From Phragmites australis (lineage: Eukaryota; Streptophyta; Magnoliopsida; Poales; Poaceae): a DNA stretch of 64,000 bases. The notes beneath the pieces are model-generated. The model was not told the DNA's origin, did not search any database, and was given only the letters and a program-made list of their open reading frames with translations. Positions within the stretch are counted from its first letter, which is position 1; the number at the start of each line of letters is the position of its first letter. The position numbers were made by a program, and so were the translations under genes. Location: positions 10,599,001 to 10,663,000 of the forward strand of contig NC_084925.1 of NCBI RefSeq assembly GCF_958298935.1, given 5' to 3'. Of this stretch, positions 46,701-57,781 are shown piece by piece.

Positions 46701-48555
46701 TTCTATGGTAGTAAGTGTAGTGATCACAGTCTGACTCTCCCTATTGTAAGCCACCCTCTCAAACACCAACTCAAGAGCCAAATCCGTCTTTATCAGCACA
46801 CATCTTAGTCTTGGCCAAGATCAAATTCATTTTTTCTTTGCTCTCTAAGCACTTATCTACTAGAGAAAGGAAGTACTCATTCTCAGTCAAGAGATTCTGA
46901 CCTTGCCCTTCAACCCAGTTGAGCTTGTCCTGAAAGACTATGTAGGTGGAACAATTCGACTGCACGTCCTTCGAACAACCAGCACTCTCCAATCTAGATT
47001 CTAGCTCCTTAAAGTGCGTGTCTTTCAGTTTGACATCCTTTTCAAGCAAAGGGCAATTCATGCAAGCACCTAAGACAGTAGACCTAGACTCCTTGTCAAT
47101 GAGCTTTTTCTTGGCACTCTCAAGCCGACTGGCTACTAAAGCATACACATTTCGAATCTTGGTAAGTTTAGCCATGACAATAAAAAACTCTCATAATCCT
47201 CAACATCAGGCCTAGACCTAAATAATGCAAGTTCAGTAGATACAGACTCATACTTAGGACTAAACTCCTTCAACTCACGTACAACTTTCTTAAGTAACAT
47301 ATCCTGGCTAACGAGAGCATCATTTAAGTTATTGACTTGGATGGAAAGTTGGTCGTAGGAAGGTGATACCTCTGAGGAATCGAGCTCGGGTCGCTATAGT
47401 TATCGTTGTCGTCTGCCATTAAGTAGAGGCTGGTGAAGTCCTTGTTCTTCTTCTTCTTGTCCTTCACTGGCATCTCCTCCTCCTTAGAGCTTTCCTCCTC
47501 ACTTGAAGAGGTCTCGATGTTGCTGAGAGTTGCTACGAACGCCCTTGAAGCCGCCTTGGTTGCCTTCTTGGCCATCTTGTCGTGGTTATTCTTGAAGAAG
47601 GGCTTCTTGCTCTTCTTCTTGTACTTGTCCTAGTTGTGGTCGCGGTCTTCCCTCTTCTTGAACTTGGGGCAATCTGTTTTGAAGTGAGTGGTATCACCAC
47701 ATACAAAACAAGCGCGAGAACCCTCTCTCCTCCGGTCTCTTCTATTGTTATAGAAGTGGGTGAACTTCTTTACAATCAGCGCAAGGTCATCATTATCAAA
47801 CGCATCCACCTGTTCCTCTATGATAGAAACCAAGGAAGATAAATCAAATCCACCATATGAAGCGTTAGCATAAAAAAAACCAACTACAGACTGGTTGCCA
47901 CCACTAGGTCCAAAAACCAATGTAATGTTCTAAGATAGTGGATTTCCAAGACCAATCTGAACCGTCTTGGCTATCTCGATGGACTTGAGCTTGCAGAAGA
48001 GTTCATCACAAGTCAACGTATCGTAACGTGGTGAATCTTCAATGCTCGATATCTTTAGTTCTCATATGCTACAGTCAAGAGCATAGAGAAGCTTGATCAT
48101 CCTCTCATGATCAGAATAGGGCAAAACACCAGTAGATCTAAGTTTACTCATAATTCCATCAAAACAAATAAACATGGAATCCAATGATTCATCGGGCCCT
48201 TGCACAAACATTTGGTATTCTTGATTATACGTGCTTTGACACCTGGCCTTGATTTGGGGTTCGTGCCATCATGGAAGGCACTGAGGGTGGACCAAATCTC
48301 ACAAGCAGTACAACGGTGTTGAGCTCGGTCTAACTCATTTCGACTCAGGCTAGTGAACAAAATAATTTTGGCCTTGTTTTTGGCCTCATACTGTTCGATT
48401 TAAACCTGAGTCCTACGAGCAACAGGGATCTCATAGTTAGAATCAACTATTTCCCATATTGCACTTCCTTAGATTAGAAGATAAGCCTCTATGCGCACCT
48501 TCCAGTACAAAAAATCACAACCATTAAATAGCAAAATCTTCCCACTTCTCTCCAT
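46701..48555 (-). pseudogene. gag: copia gag remnant
   Basis: The likely start is the ATG at 48,555 (MERSGKILLFNGCDFLYWKV), a usual SIRE-type gag beginning. Next come LFTSLSRNELDRAQHRCTAC and EIWSTLSAFHDGTN (48,350-48,260), a helical region IIEEQVDAFDNDDLALIVKK (47,830) and the CCHC knuckle CFVCGDTTHFKTDC (about 47,710-47,670). A long charged region follows (KKNKDFTSLYLMADDNDNYS; 47,175-46,771, MAKLTKIRNVYALVASRLES), probably coiled coil. The frame is then cut by the solo LTR at 46,695. Gag packages the element's RNA. Stops and frameshifts show it is inactive. Confidence 0.85.
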
Positions 48556-48599
48556 TATCGCCTACGGATCACAAAGTCGGTTAAGGTCAAGAGGTGATC

Positions 48600-48618
48600 A
48601 AATTGGCTCTGATACCAA
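48600..48618 (-). other. Primer-binding site (initiator tRNA-Met type)
   Basis: Minus strand TTGGTATCAGAGCCAATTT lies immediately inside the 5' LTR edge at 48,620. Confidence 0.88.
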
Positions 48619-48619
48619 T

Positions 48620-50613
48620 TGTAAGAACGAGAATGATGACTAGAGGGGGTGAATAGGCATTTTACCAAATTCTTTCGAATCGGATGGCCTTCTCCTTTGT
48701 TTCACCCAACGCACCTCAAAACTCAAGTAGAAGCAAAATCTGGGAAGAAGCAAGTAGCAATCAAAAACATAAATGAAATCATGGCTCTCATGGTTGTATA
48801 TGAACTCTATGTTACATTAAAACTAATTTCACGAGTCATAACCACAAAAGATTGCAACTTGAAGGAAGAAACACTTTGATCCAAAAGGATAGAGACCAAG
48901 GGAAGAAACTCCTCAAATTGATGGTTTAGAGGCAAGAGAATTTAAAACCCAATATTGCACCATAGTACGTGAATTTTATTCCTCTAGCAACGAGAAAAAT
49001 GACTCCAACAAGATGAAAAATTTCAGCACAAGCATAAAAACGAAAATCACAAGTAGAAACCGAAAAACTTGCAAACTTGTAAAGGAACCAATAAAGGGAG
49101 ACTAGAAGAAAGAGGTGAATACAAGCATGAGAAGAAAAATAAACTTCATTATTTCTAAAGGTCAGCTCTCTTTTAAGCAGATTACAAAGTTTTTTCTCAC
49201 AAAACTCCCACATAATACATAGGCTAAGCACTCATCTTCATCTCCTCTAAAACCCTAGCATAAGACTCTCATATGGATAGCTCAGGGGCTCAAGTGGCTA
49301 GTTCCCCCTCTCACATAGCCCTACCCCTCTATTTATAAGGCTATGTTCCTTAACCCCTAAGTTTTTTATTTTTTTCCAAAATATATCTCTTTTGCAGTAC
49401 ACTCATACCTACAATCGAGAGAATTTTGGTCCATTTTCTCATCCATCTATCGAACGACTGTGGCACCTTCATGACTTAGCTTCGCCTCGACGCAAGCTTC
49501 GCAATGATGCCACGTGCGCTCCATCCTTCCACGATTTTGAGGCCAAACCGCAAAACCGCCTTGCATGCTTTTCAAAGTGTGACTCACTGCCGCTTGCTTT
49601 GACCTCAAGCAAGCATCCTGATATCAACGTGTGTACTCCGTCTTGCGATCTTGACTGCCGGCAAGTCTCTCACACTCCTGATCTCTTGAACCTCCTTGTC
49701 ACTTGCACCGGCGTCCCCATCTTTTGACTTTGTCAACACACTATCTTCATCCTTCCTTTCATACTTTGTTTGGCCTCCATGTACACAGCTAGGATCACAT
49801 TTGACTCCACCTGACCTCCTCGATCGTCCAACACCAAGCACCCTGCTTGGCCCTAATCATCCCGTCATCGATCGCCAACTTGCATCCATCACATGCACAA
49901 CATTAGACAAGCAAACACACATCTCCAACTCCATTATAGATTAGTCCATAATTAAAATCCTCCATTAAATCATATCTTAGAAAAATCATGAACGCTAGAA
50001 GATCCGGCGTGCACACCTCCTGAACGTCGGACCATCCGGCGTGTGCGAACCATCAAGCCAACAACTTCTACAACCTCTATACAAAAAATGTTCCGACGTA
50101 TTCTCCAACATGCACACCTCCAATCGCCGGACCATCCGGCGTATGCAACTCCTCCGGACCAGCAATCTTGCAACCTCTCTGCAAGAATTGCTTTGGCGAA
50201 GCATCCAATGTTCAATACTTCCATCGCCGGACCATCGTTCAAGGCTTGATTTCCTTTGAAAACTTCTTCTATGCAAGAATTAGTCCGGCGTTCACAAGAT
50301 TACATCGTCGGACCATTCAATGTACTGATCTTCTGAGCTCCATCTTCTGGAACAATTTGGTGTGCCTAATGCCTCATCATCGGATCATCCGACGTGCATA
50401 AACTTTTGTGCACCAGACCTTCCAACGTGTGTAAATTTCCTGAGACAGAGATAAAACTCCCTACTCTATTTCTTTTTAACTTTGATTAGTCACGATTATC
50501 ATTACAGTACATATACATATTCAAGTAATCCAAAAATCATCAAACTAAATTCGTACAAACTTATCAATCACTCATCACACATGAACCAAGGCACATTTTC
50601 ACTTGTTTTCTCA
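48620..50613 (-). repeat. 5' LTR of the SIRE-like copia element
   Basis: 1,994 bp. A TATA-like TTATAAAT lies on the minus strand at 49,338-49,331. CCGGACCATCCGGCG-type palindromic motifs recur at about 49,990-50,420. It is about 120 bp longer than the 3' LTR because of scattered indels, including extra sequence near 49.8 kb. Confidence 0.92.
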
Positions 50614-50679
50614 CATAATGATATAAGTTTATTGAATTTTATAAGTATATTCAATAAAAATCCATGGTCAAAGTGTCAA

Positions 50680-50749
50680 ATCATCAATCCAAATTCATAT
50701 AAACTTGTCATCACACATGAACCAATACACATTTCCACTTATTTTCTCA
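50680..50749 (-). repeat. Orphan tail of a related copia LTR
   Basis: Just beyond the TSD the sequence again reads CACACATGAACCAATACAC and TTTCCACTTATTTTCTCA, as at the end of the adjacent LTR. It is a second, diverged fragment about 70 bp long. Confidence 0.7.
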
Positions 50750-52227
50750 AATATTTTAATTATGGTGTCATTATCTAAAACATCAAGTATTTATAATCCA
50801 AGAAGGTAGGTCAGTGCACCAGCAGCATTTTTCTAGCGATCTGAGCTTAAATGTGCGTGTAAGGATATGATGGATTTCAGATTTTCCTTTTCTTTTGTCC
50901 CTCAAACTGAGGGCCCGGCCTCGGCGGGATACAGGCCGATCAGCGCGCGGCGCGCGCACGTGCACGTGCAACTGCAACGACACACCCGTGCCACCCCCCG
51001 AGTTCCAGGTCTCCTGCCGCTTGCCAATTAAGTAATCGATCGGTGATCGATCGACAGCGACAAATCAAGATAATATTTCTCCATTCCCTCCCGCGCCATG
51101 CACTCATGCACTGCATACACTAGTGGTCACACATCCCCAATAATTTCGCTTGGCTTCGTATGAATGCATGCACGCACGCTCCGCTGGCGCGGGATCGCCG
51201 GCGAGCTGCATATGCCAGCTAATGGCCACGCACCCGTCCATCTTTTCCGTCGACCGGCCGGCGGCTGCGCGCGCGGTGAGTTGACCGGCCGGTGCACTAC
51301 ACCTGAATGTTTGCTAGCTGTTCTTAGCGCCGGGACTTGTGCTGGCCGTGCACCGCTGATCCTGTCGTGTCTTATATCACGCCGTATCATATTCACTAGA
51401 TATGATCAAATCGTTATGTCATGTTGTCGTACCGTGTCAGTCCAGATACGAATCTGTTTATATTGTCTGATAATACTTATATATTTATTTTTTATTATCT
51501 TATACTTGTATTTCTCATACTCATATATACTACATATGGTCTAATAATATTTATATATTTATCTTTTACCATCTCGTATTTATATCTTTATCACACATCT
51601 CTTTTAATATCTTATCTTTTGTATAAGAGATATTAAAGAATAAATAGAAAAAATGACCATACAGATTATGTCAGGTTCTTTTCGTATTGTACCGACACGT
51701 GCATCATCTAAACCATCGTGTCGTGCATGCTGGCATACCCACCACGTATCAAGGTCCTAAGCACGGCACAACTCTCGTGTTTGTCTCGTGTCGATCCAGC
51801 TTAAAATATTTTGTGTCCTCCTGTGTTTTAAGCCGTGCTAAAACTCGTACCGTGGGCAGTGTAAGAATGACAGGAGCTAAGTCCTAGCTCTAGGTGTTCT
51901 TGACATGCGTCCAGGTTGGTCGATCTGAGGTACCGATTAATGAATGTACTCGCCTGCATCCTTCAATGTGCAGGCAGCTGCAACCGGCCGGTATGGCACG
52001 GTAGTTGTGCGCCGGCGCCGGATGATGACATTGTGGCGCAGTGCTCAAGACCTAGTTAGGATTCTAGATGCATGGCTACTGGTGGCACATCTTCGTATAG
52101 CCATGGCAGCAACTAAAGTGTACAGGAACTTAGATAAAAGTGTAGCTAGCTAGTTAGTCAACGGCTTAACGCACAAGCGAAGTCATTATCCAATGCTCCT
52201 AGGTATCCAAAACCTGGACAGACTTAC
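50750..52227. other. Intergenic sequence, no gene
   Basis: Contains a GC-rich stretch (about 50,900-51,350) with short palindromes such as CGATCGATCG-like and GGCCGGCGG motifs, then an AT-rich stretch to about 51,650 and CGTGTCGTG-type motifs around 51,700-51,850. No conserved protein or RNA was recognised on either strand. Confidence 0.45.
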
Positions 52228-52230
52228 TTT

Positions 52231-53487
52231 AACTACTTAAAAAATTATTTCTAAAAATGGATGATAACTCATTTTCACAGACGTTTAGTGTACCCGCCTG
52301 CGATCGAAGACCTGTAGAAATGAATGATTTTTACAGACGCAAAAGTGCCTGTCTGTATAAATCTATTACCACAGACGGTTTATTTAAGGAACCGCCTGTG
52401 AAAATAGGTTTCCACAGGCGATTCCTTAAGCGAACCGTTTGTGAAAATCAATTTTCATAGGCGGTTCTTTAAGCGGACCAACTGCGATAATCGGTCCCTC
52501 AATCGATATTTTTTAACCAAAAAAAGCAAAAAAAAAAAAATTTGACCGACCAGAAACCCCACGCGGTCGCGACGTCGCAAGTCACAAGTCACGCGTTTTT
52601 TCGCACGAAATACGCGCGCTACGCGGTTTTTGACACTCGAACTCGAAACCTGTCGGGTCGCGCGAACCCTCCCCACCATCATATATGAGCATATATAATT
52701 CTTTTGATATCTGCAATCCAAAACTTTAAATGATTATTTAGGCATATAAATGACTTCCAATGAAAAACTTTTCAACTACAAAGTTATAGATCTCGTCGAG
52801 GATTACAATTTTCATATAAACTTTATCATCATCCAACTTCGTATAAAAAAATTATGAATTTTTAAAAGTAAGTTGTCACCTATTTCCACAGGCGGTTCCT
52901 TAAACGAATCGCCTGCGATAATGTGGTCATTTCTATAGACGGTTCACATAAAAAACCGCCTGTGAAAATGAGTGACAGTTTATCTTCAAAAATTCATAAT
53001 TTTTTTATACGAAGTCAGATGAGGATAAATTTATACGAAAATTGTAGTCCTTAATGAGATCTACAACTTTTTGTTGAAAAGTTTTTCATTTGAAGTCATT
53101 TAGATGCCTAAATAATTGTTTGAAACTTCAAAAGATTATTTGGATATCTAAATGACTCCAAATAAAACAAATGTCAACTGCAAAGTTGTATATCTCATCG
53201 AGAGCTACAATTTTCATATAGATTTTTTTCCTCATCCGACTTCATATACAAAATTTATGAATTTTTTAATAGATGATCATTTGCAGAGACGGTTCACATA
53301 AAGAACCGCATGTGGAAATGACCATTTTTATAGGCGGTTCTTTATAGGAACCGCCTGTGAAAATAAAATATATTTACACAGGCGATCCGTAACTGTAGGA
53401 GGTTCTCGCCAATTGTTCAGACGATTTTTCAAATAAACCGTATGTAGAAAATTACCCTAAGTATTTCGAAAAATATTTTTTTTAGTG
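52231..53487. mobile_element. Non-autonomous CACTA-type element, 1,257 bp, TTT TSD
   Basis: The left end is AACTACTTAAAAAATTATTTC (CACTA with C changed to A) and the right end is AAATATTTTTTTTAGTG. TTT flanks both sides (52,228-52,230 and 53,488-53,490). At least ten copies of ACAGGCGGTTC or its inverse GAACCGCCTGTG line both arms, as in CACTA subterminal regions. The centre holds a long inverted repeat. There is no transposase. Confidence 0.72.
52719..53122. repeat. Long inverted repeat in the CACTA-type element
   Basis: Arms of about 145 bp (52,719-52,872 and, reversed, 52,982-53,122) share TATTTAGGCAT, GACTTCCAATG-like, ATCTACAACTTT and ATAATTTTTTTATACGAAG blocks with about 110 bp between them. 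A third, direct partial copy follows at about 53,125-53,265. A transcript would fold into a long hairpin. Confidence 0.7.
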
Positions 53488-53751
53488 TTTGTGTAGATGT
53501 ATACACGCTCTTAACCAATTGTAGTGCGCAAATGCGAGTGATATTTGCGAAGCAGACTTAAAGCACTGTATCAGTGTCAGTAGTTAGCAATTGCACATCT
53601 TGACTAGTATATATGATCACTGTAATCTTCACTAGAAAATGTAACTAGCGTACTGTACGCATGCAAGCTTGCCAAGAACGCAAGCAAACTTCGAGATCAA
53701 TGCATTCATGGAAATTTTCACTCTAGCTTTTTCTATGATTATGTCTCTGTC

Positions 53752-54004
53752 GGATTGAGATCCTTTACCCTTACCTCCTTTACCCAGTGAAGTCATTGTG
53801 CTACAGTATTTAAAGCAGTAAAATATGAGTGGTGCTACAGTAATTTACAGTGAATCAATGTAGCACGAGTACCTTCGTATTGTAACCTCGTTATAGCAAT
53901 AAATCTCGATCATCCATTCTCAATCCAACAGCTCGCGAAAAAGCTAAAGTCAGAGATACTGTAGCACGATGACTTTACTCTGTAAAGATAGAGTATCTCA
54001 ATCC
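53752..54004. mobile_element. MITE with 9-bp TSD (Mutator-type), 253 bp
   Basis: Inverted termini GGATTGAGATCCT and AGAGTATCTCAATCC, flanked by identical 9-bp repeats GTCTCTGTC at 53,743-53,751 and 54,005-54,013. A 9-bp duplication points to the Mutator superfamily, although the termini are short. The interior repeats TGCTACAGTA-like motifs. Confidence 0.8.
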
Positions 54005-54127
54005 GTCTCTGTCTCGCTCTCTGCACTAGACAGCCATGTCTTGAAAAATGTGTAGTTTCGTTTGTAAGTGGTTTTTTTTTCTTCTGTGAAGTGAATAGCA
54101 AGCTTTGGGAACAAAGACGAGTACTTA

Positions 54128-54365
54128 CTCCATTTAAAAATAGAAGATGTATATTTTTAGAAAAATCAAATTTTATATGTTTTAATTAAATTATAAGAAT
54201 ATCTAGTGTATAAAAATATACAACTGGATTCATAATTTAAAATGATTTTACACTATATAGGTTTTGTAATTATAAATGATATATTTTATGAAAAAATTTA
54301 ATCAAAATTTATTTTTGAAGATCAAGCTCAAAAAATATACTTACTATTTCTAAACAAGGGAATAG
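54128..54365. mobile_element. Stowaway-type MITE (family A), decayed ends
   Basis: A diverged copy of the MITE at 30,981-31,237, starting CTCCATTTAAAAATAG after TA. The right end lacks a clean terminus. Confidence 0.68.
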
Positions 54366-54667
54366 ACAACTATGTTTCTTTGAGGAAAACCGCTTCACAC
54401 GGCTACGGCTTCGTCACGACGGCACCAACTTTGTCAAGACGTGCAACTACTTCACCGAGTCTGACAGCAGCACACTTGCTCCTCAAGAGTTGCTTCTCCA
54501 CTGCATGTGCACGACCGTTGCACGTTCTGTAACCATCGCCTGATCTGTAGCACGTCGGTAGACTTAACCAAACCCTAGACCTCATGTATACTCTATATAA
54601 AGGACACGATTCTCATCAATACCCCATCAATCATTTTGAGGTCTCAACTCCTACAGTTTATTTTAAA
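54366..54667. other. Unassigned spacer between MITEs
   Basis: About 300 bp. Mentionable only for a TATA-like CTATATAAAGG near 54,592 with no recognised gene downstream. Confidence 0.35.
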
Positions 54668-54669
54668 TA

Positions 54670-54924
54670 CTCCTTCCGATTGCAAATGTAGATCGTTTTA
54701 GATTGGTGCACAAGAATTAAGAAAGTAGATCAAATAACTTTGTTGCCCTTTATTTATTCTGTATTGGAAAAGATAACTTATTCATTTGTGAGTGTAGAAG
54801 TATTTATTAAATAAGGACAAGATGGGAAAAAAAGAAAAAAAAAATATATAAAAGTTCGAGAATAACTTATATTTAGAGAATAGTTGAGGAGGCTAAAACA
54901 AACTACATTTGCAAATAGAGGGAG
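54670..54924. mobile_element. Stowaway-type MITE (family C), 255 bp, TA TSD
   Basis: Termini CTCCTTCCGATTGCAAATG and CATTTGCAAATAGAGGGAG are inverted repeats, flanked by TA (54,668-54,669 and 54,925-54,926). The truncated copy at 10,377-10,593 belongs to the same family. Confidence 0.88.
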
Positions 54925-55157
54925 TATAACCCATTGTTGTATGGTAAGCTAGATAGGCATGTCAAACAAAATGTGATTTATTTTGACAACAATGAAAAAG
55001 GATAAGACAATTCACACAAGCTGGTCAAATTCCATGTCTGAATTTAATTCCAAGTCTGGTAAGGACAATTTTACATTAGCGGTAGATCTATACTTGGATA
55101 AGTAAATCATGTGTTGATCAATGTGATTTAGTCGCCACTCAACGAATAGAACTCTTA

Positions 55158-55410
55158 CTCCCTTCGGTCACAAAATGAGTATTGGTTTGTGTTGCGTAGA
55201 GTCAACCTATTTAAATTTTGATCATTAATATATTTTTTAATACTTTGATTGAATTTTTGAAAATAGTAAGAAGACTTATCTTAAAGAGTGGTTTCATGGT
55301 TACAATGTGATTATATGTTGCATACATCTTTACTAGTATTTAGTGATCAAAGTAATGTATTAGTGACTGTATCGATGCCTAAAATGATATTTTTTTTTTA
55401 CCGGAGTGAG
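55158..55410. mobile_element. Stowaway-type MITE (family D), 253 bp, TA TSD
   Basis: Begins CTCCCTTCGGTCACAAAATG and ends CCTAAAATGAT...ACCGGAGTGAG (imperfect inverted repeat), flanked by TA at 55,156-55,157 and 55,411-55,412. Confidence 0.82.
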
Positions 55411-55412
55411 TA

Positions 55413-56164
55413 GTCTATTGTGATAAAATAAGGCAGCATGAGGGATGGATAGAAGGAGAATAGAAATGAAATGTAGAATATTAAGGGAATGGAAGATATT
55501 AACTCCCTAACTATGACGCTCGTTTTCCCCTCCCTCTGATCTCTCTCTATCATGTGGGCCCCACCATCACTACTAACCTCCCGCTCGCCCCACTCCGCTC
55601 GAAACTGTCGCATGACTCGACGCCCTCCTCCCCTCATCTCCACAACCGCCCCCTCCCTCTATAAAACTCGTGATTGACCCCCAGCCGAGCTTCCTCTCGC
55701 TCCACTGTGCCCAAGACCACCAAGGATCTGATCCAAATTCTTTGCGGGGAGTGATTCTCTGGAGAAAGTGATTATGTGGCTGAAAGTGATTCTCTAAAAT
55801 AAAATATATGGAGGAAGTGATTCTATGCGGGAAGTGAATAAGAGGAAGCTGCTTTTTTCAGCTCCTCGGTTTCTAGTTCATTTCAAATAATCACTCTCAC
55901 TGATTCCACTCAGGGAAAAGTTGAAAGCTACTGTTTGGCAGAGCTCCTCCTGATTCTAGTCGGGAAGCTACTCTGGGAGCTCTGCCAAATAGGCCCTAAA
56001 TTCCATCGGTTTTCCCCACCCGAGAGCGCTTGCGCCACACCCCGTCATCATCGCTGGGCTGCTCCAACCTCCCCCAATGCTAGCCCGTGTTCTCCATTCA
56101 CACCTTGTCGTCCCCAACTGCTCGTCATCGAGTTTCGATCACCGCACGAAGCTCTAGCCGCCGC
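55413..56164 (+). repeat. Probable 5' part of a second Tekay-like LTR, with a MITE inside
   Basis: GC-rich, C-tract-rich sequence with a TATA-like CTCTATAAAACTC near 55,659, followed by leader-like DNA that seems to continue after the copia solo LTR at 57,782. The layout mirrors the Tekay-like LTR at 43.1-43.6 kb. No clean left terminus was found, so membership is inferred. From about 55,725 to 55,996 it holds a hAT-like MITE remnant whose right part forms a 14-bp hairpin. Confidence 0.45.
55934..55996. repeat. Hairpin end of a hAT-like MITE
   Basis: TTTGGCAGAGCTCC (55,934-55,947) and GGAGCTCTGCCAAA (55,976-55,989) are perfect inverted 14-mers. They are followed by AGGCCCT, a terminus often seen in grass MITEs of the GGGCCTGTTTGGCAGAG type. 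Confidence 0.7.
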
Positions 56165-57781
56165 TGTAGCGAAAATGCCCCTATTAGGCCATGATTGTGA
56201 TTTTGGTGATTAATGATAATATAATCATTAGGACTAACATAATTATCAAGAATATATGTTAGTAGGTCTCATGAATACAATACATCAAGAAGACACCACA
56301 ACTGGGATAAAGTTTGATTGAATTAGAGAAGTCTCAGGAGAATTGACCTCACCGGATAGTCCGGTGCAGTAGAGTTTGCACTCACCGGAGCATTATGCAC
56401 ATTGCCTGATAGCCTCACCGGATAGTCCGGTGCTCTGTGTGTCCTGTGTGTTGAACTCACCAGAGTATTTCTGACAAAGGGGAAGAAGGCTGAGGACCTC
56501 ACCATATAGTCCGGTGATCTGCACTGGGTAACACTGGAGCATTTCTTGCAAAGAAAAATACGAGTGCAGAAGACTAAAGATCAACGCACCGGAAGGTCTG
56601 CTGCTTGGTTTGTGTACACCGTAGTATGGCACCAGAGCATTTCTTACAGTGGTGACTGCAAGTGCTGAAGAATGAAGATCAACTCACCGGATAGTCTAGT
56701 GATCACATAGATGAATGTATCAGAGTATTTTACACAGAGAAGAAGTGGCGCAGTCTAGCTCAAGATAACTCATTGAAAGGTCCGGTGATGGATTTAAAGG
56801 CATATCGAAATGTCCAGTGTCCACAAAGGCATTGAGTGGAGTTCCAATAGCTAGTTTCTGAGTTTGTACTCACCGAATGATCCGGTGTTAGTACTACTTT
56901 TCCCACCGGATCATCCGGTACTAACAGCTTTTTCTGAGCCATTGGGAAAACAGCTAGTTGGTAGGTTTTAGGCTATAAATACCTCTTCACTTAGTCATTT
57001 GACGTGTGGCGTGCTACTAGAGTCTAGAGAAGACATCCAAGGCACTAAAGTGCTTAAAGTGATTATACAAGGCAATTAAGCATAAAATTGGATAGTGTTT
57101 AGTGTTTATAGGCCTAGAGTGAGTTGTAGCTAATTGCTGCAGCTTGAAGAAGGGATCAAAAAGTGATCCTAGTTTATACCGAATGGTACATCAGTGCATT
57201 GGAGTCTTGGTGACTCACTGGCATCTTGGGCCTTAGTGGCTCAAGCTTGTTGACCCTCCGACTTGGTGTGGAGCCGTGGTAAGACACGTGTATAGGGACA
57301 TAGAGACCCTTATCTTGGTGGCTCAAGCACTGAAGTGATCACGATGGCAAGTGACTGAAAGAGATGCTAGTAGTGAGACTTTGGCTTGGTGGCTCATCGT
57401 GGTGGAGACCTTGTCTTGGTGACTTGGTACCTCAAGAGCTGTGACTGGAAGAGTCGTGTTGAACGAGAGCATATCCTTTGTGAAACTCTAACATGGACTA
57501 GGGGTGAAATTCATGTTATCGATACCACGTGATAAAAATCCTTTGCGTCGAGTTTGTCTTTCTACCTTACTTACGTTTCCGCATTTACATATTTACAATT
57601 TACCTTGCTAGAGTAAGTCGCAATCCTCTTAAACGGTAAAGTAGAGATACTAGATAAACCTAGAATACATTTAGATAGAAATTGATATAGATTTATCTTA
57701 TGAAGTTGTTTGAAGCCAATTTATTTTAAGTTTCTAGGTATCCTAATTCACCCTCCTCTTAGGACGTCACCGTTCCTCACA
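56165..57781 (+). mobile_element. copia-type solo LTR (approximate ends)
   Basis: From about TGTAGCGAAAATGCCCCTAT to the CTAATTCACCCTCCTCTTAG block near 57,760, a usual 3' end in SIRE/Opie-like LTRs. It contains ACCGGATAGTCCGGTG-type palindromes at 56,343-56,940 and a TATA-like TATAAAT at 56,974-56,980, giving plus orientation. There is no coding interior. The exact ends and TSD are unclear (GCCGC against GCTGT would be only partial). Confidence 0.68.

Larger units (their letters stand above)
35367..50613 (-). mobile_element. SIRE-like Ty1/copia retrotransposon, 15.2 kb, CATAA TSD
   Basis: LTRs at 35,367-37,236 and 48,620-50,613 begin TGTAGGAACAAG or TGTAAGAACGAG and end TTTCTCA on the plus strand. 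CATAA at 35,362-35,366 and 50,614-50,618 is a perfect duplication. The minus strand carries PBS, gag, integrase, RT and RNase H in copia order, then a 1.4-kb non-coding tail and PPT. A nested Tekay-like solo LTR (42,351-46,695) splits gag; without it the element is about 10.9 kb. The LTRs differ at about 15% of positions in their first ~120 bp by eye, so the insertion is old. Confidence 0.93.

Noticed and set aside
55650..56164. Host gene promoter and first exon suggested by CTCTATAAAACTC and downstream GC-rich sequence.
   Set aside because: No start codon with a conserved protein follows, and the layout matches the Tekay-like LTR elsewhere in the window; left as a probable LTR part.
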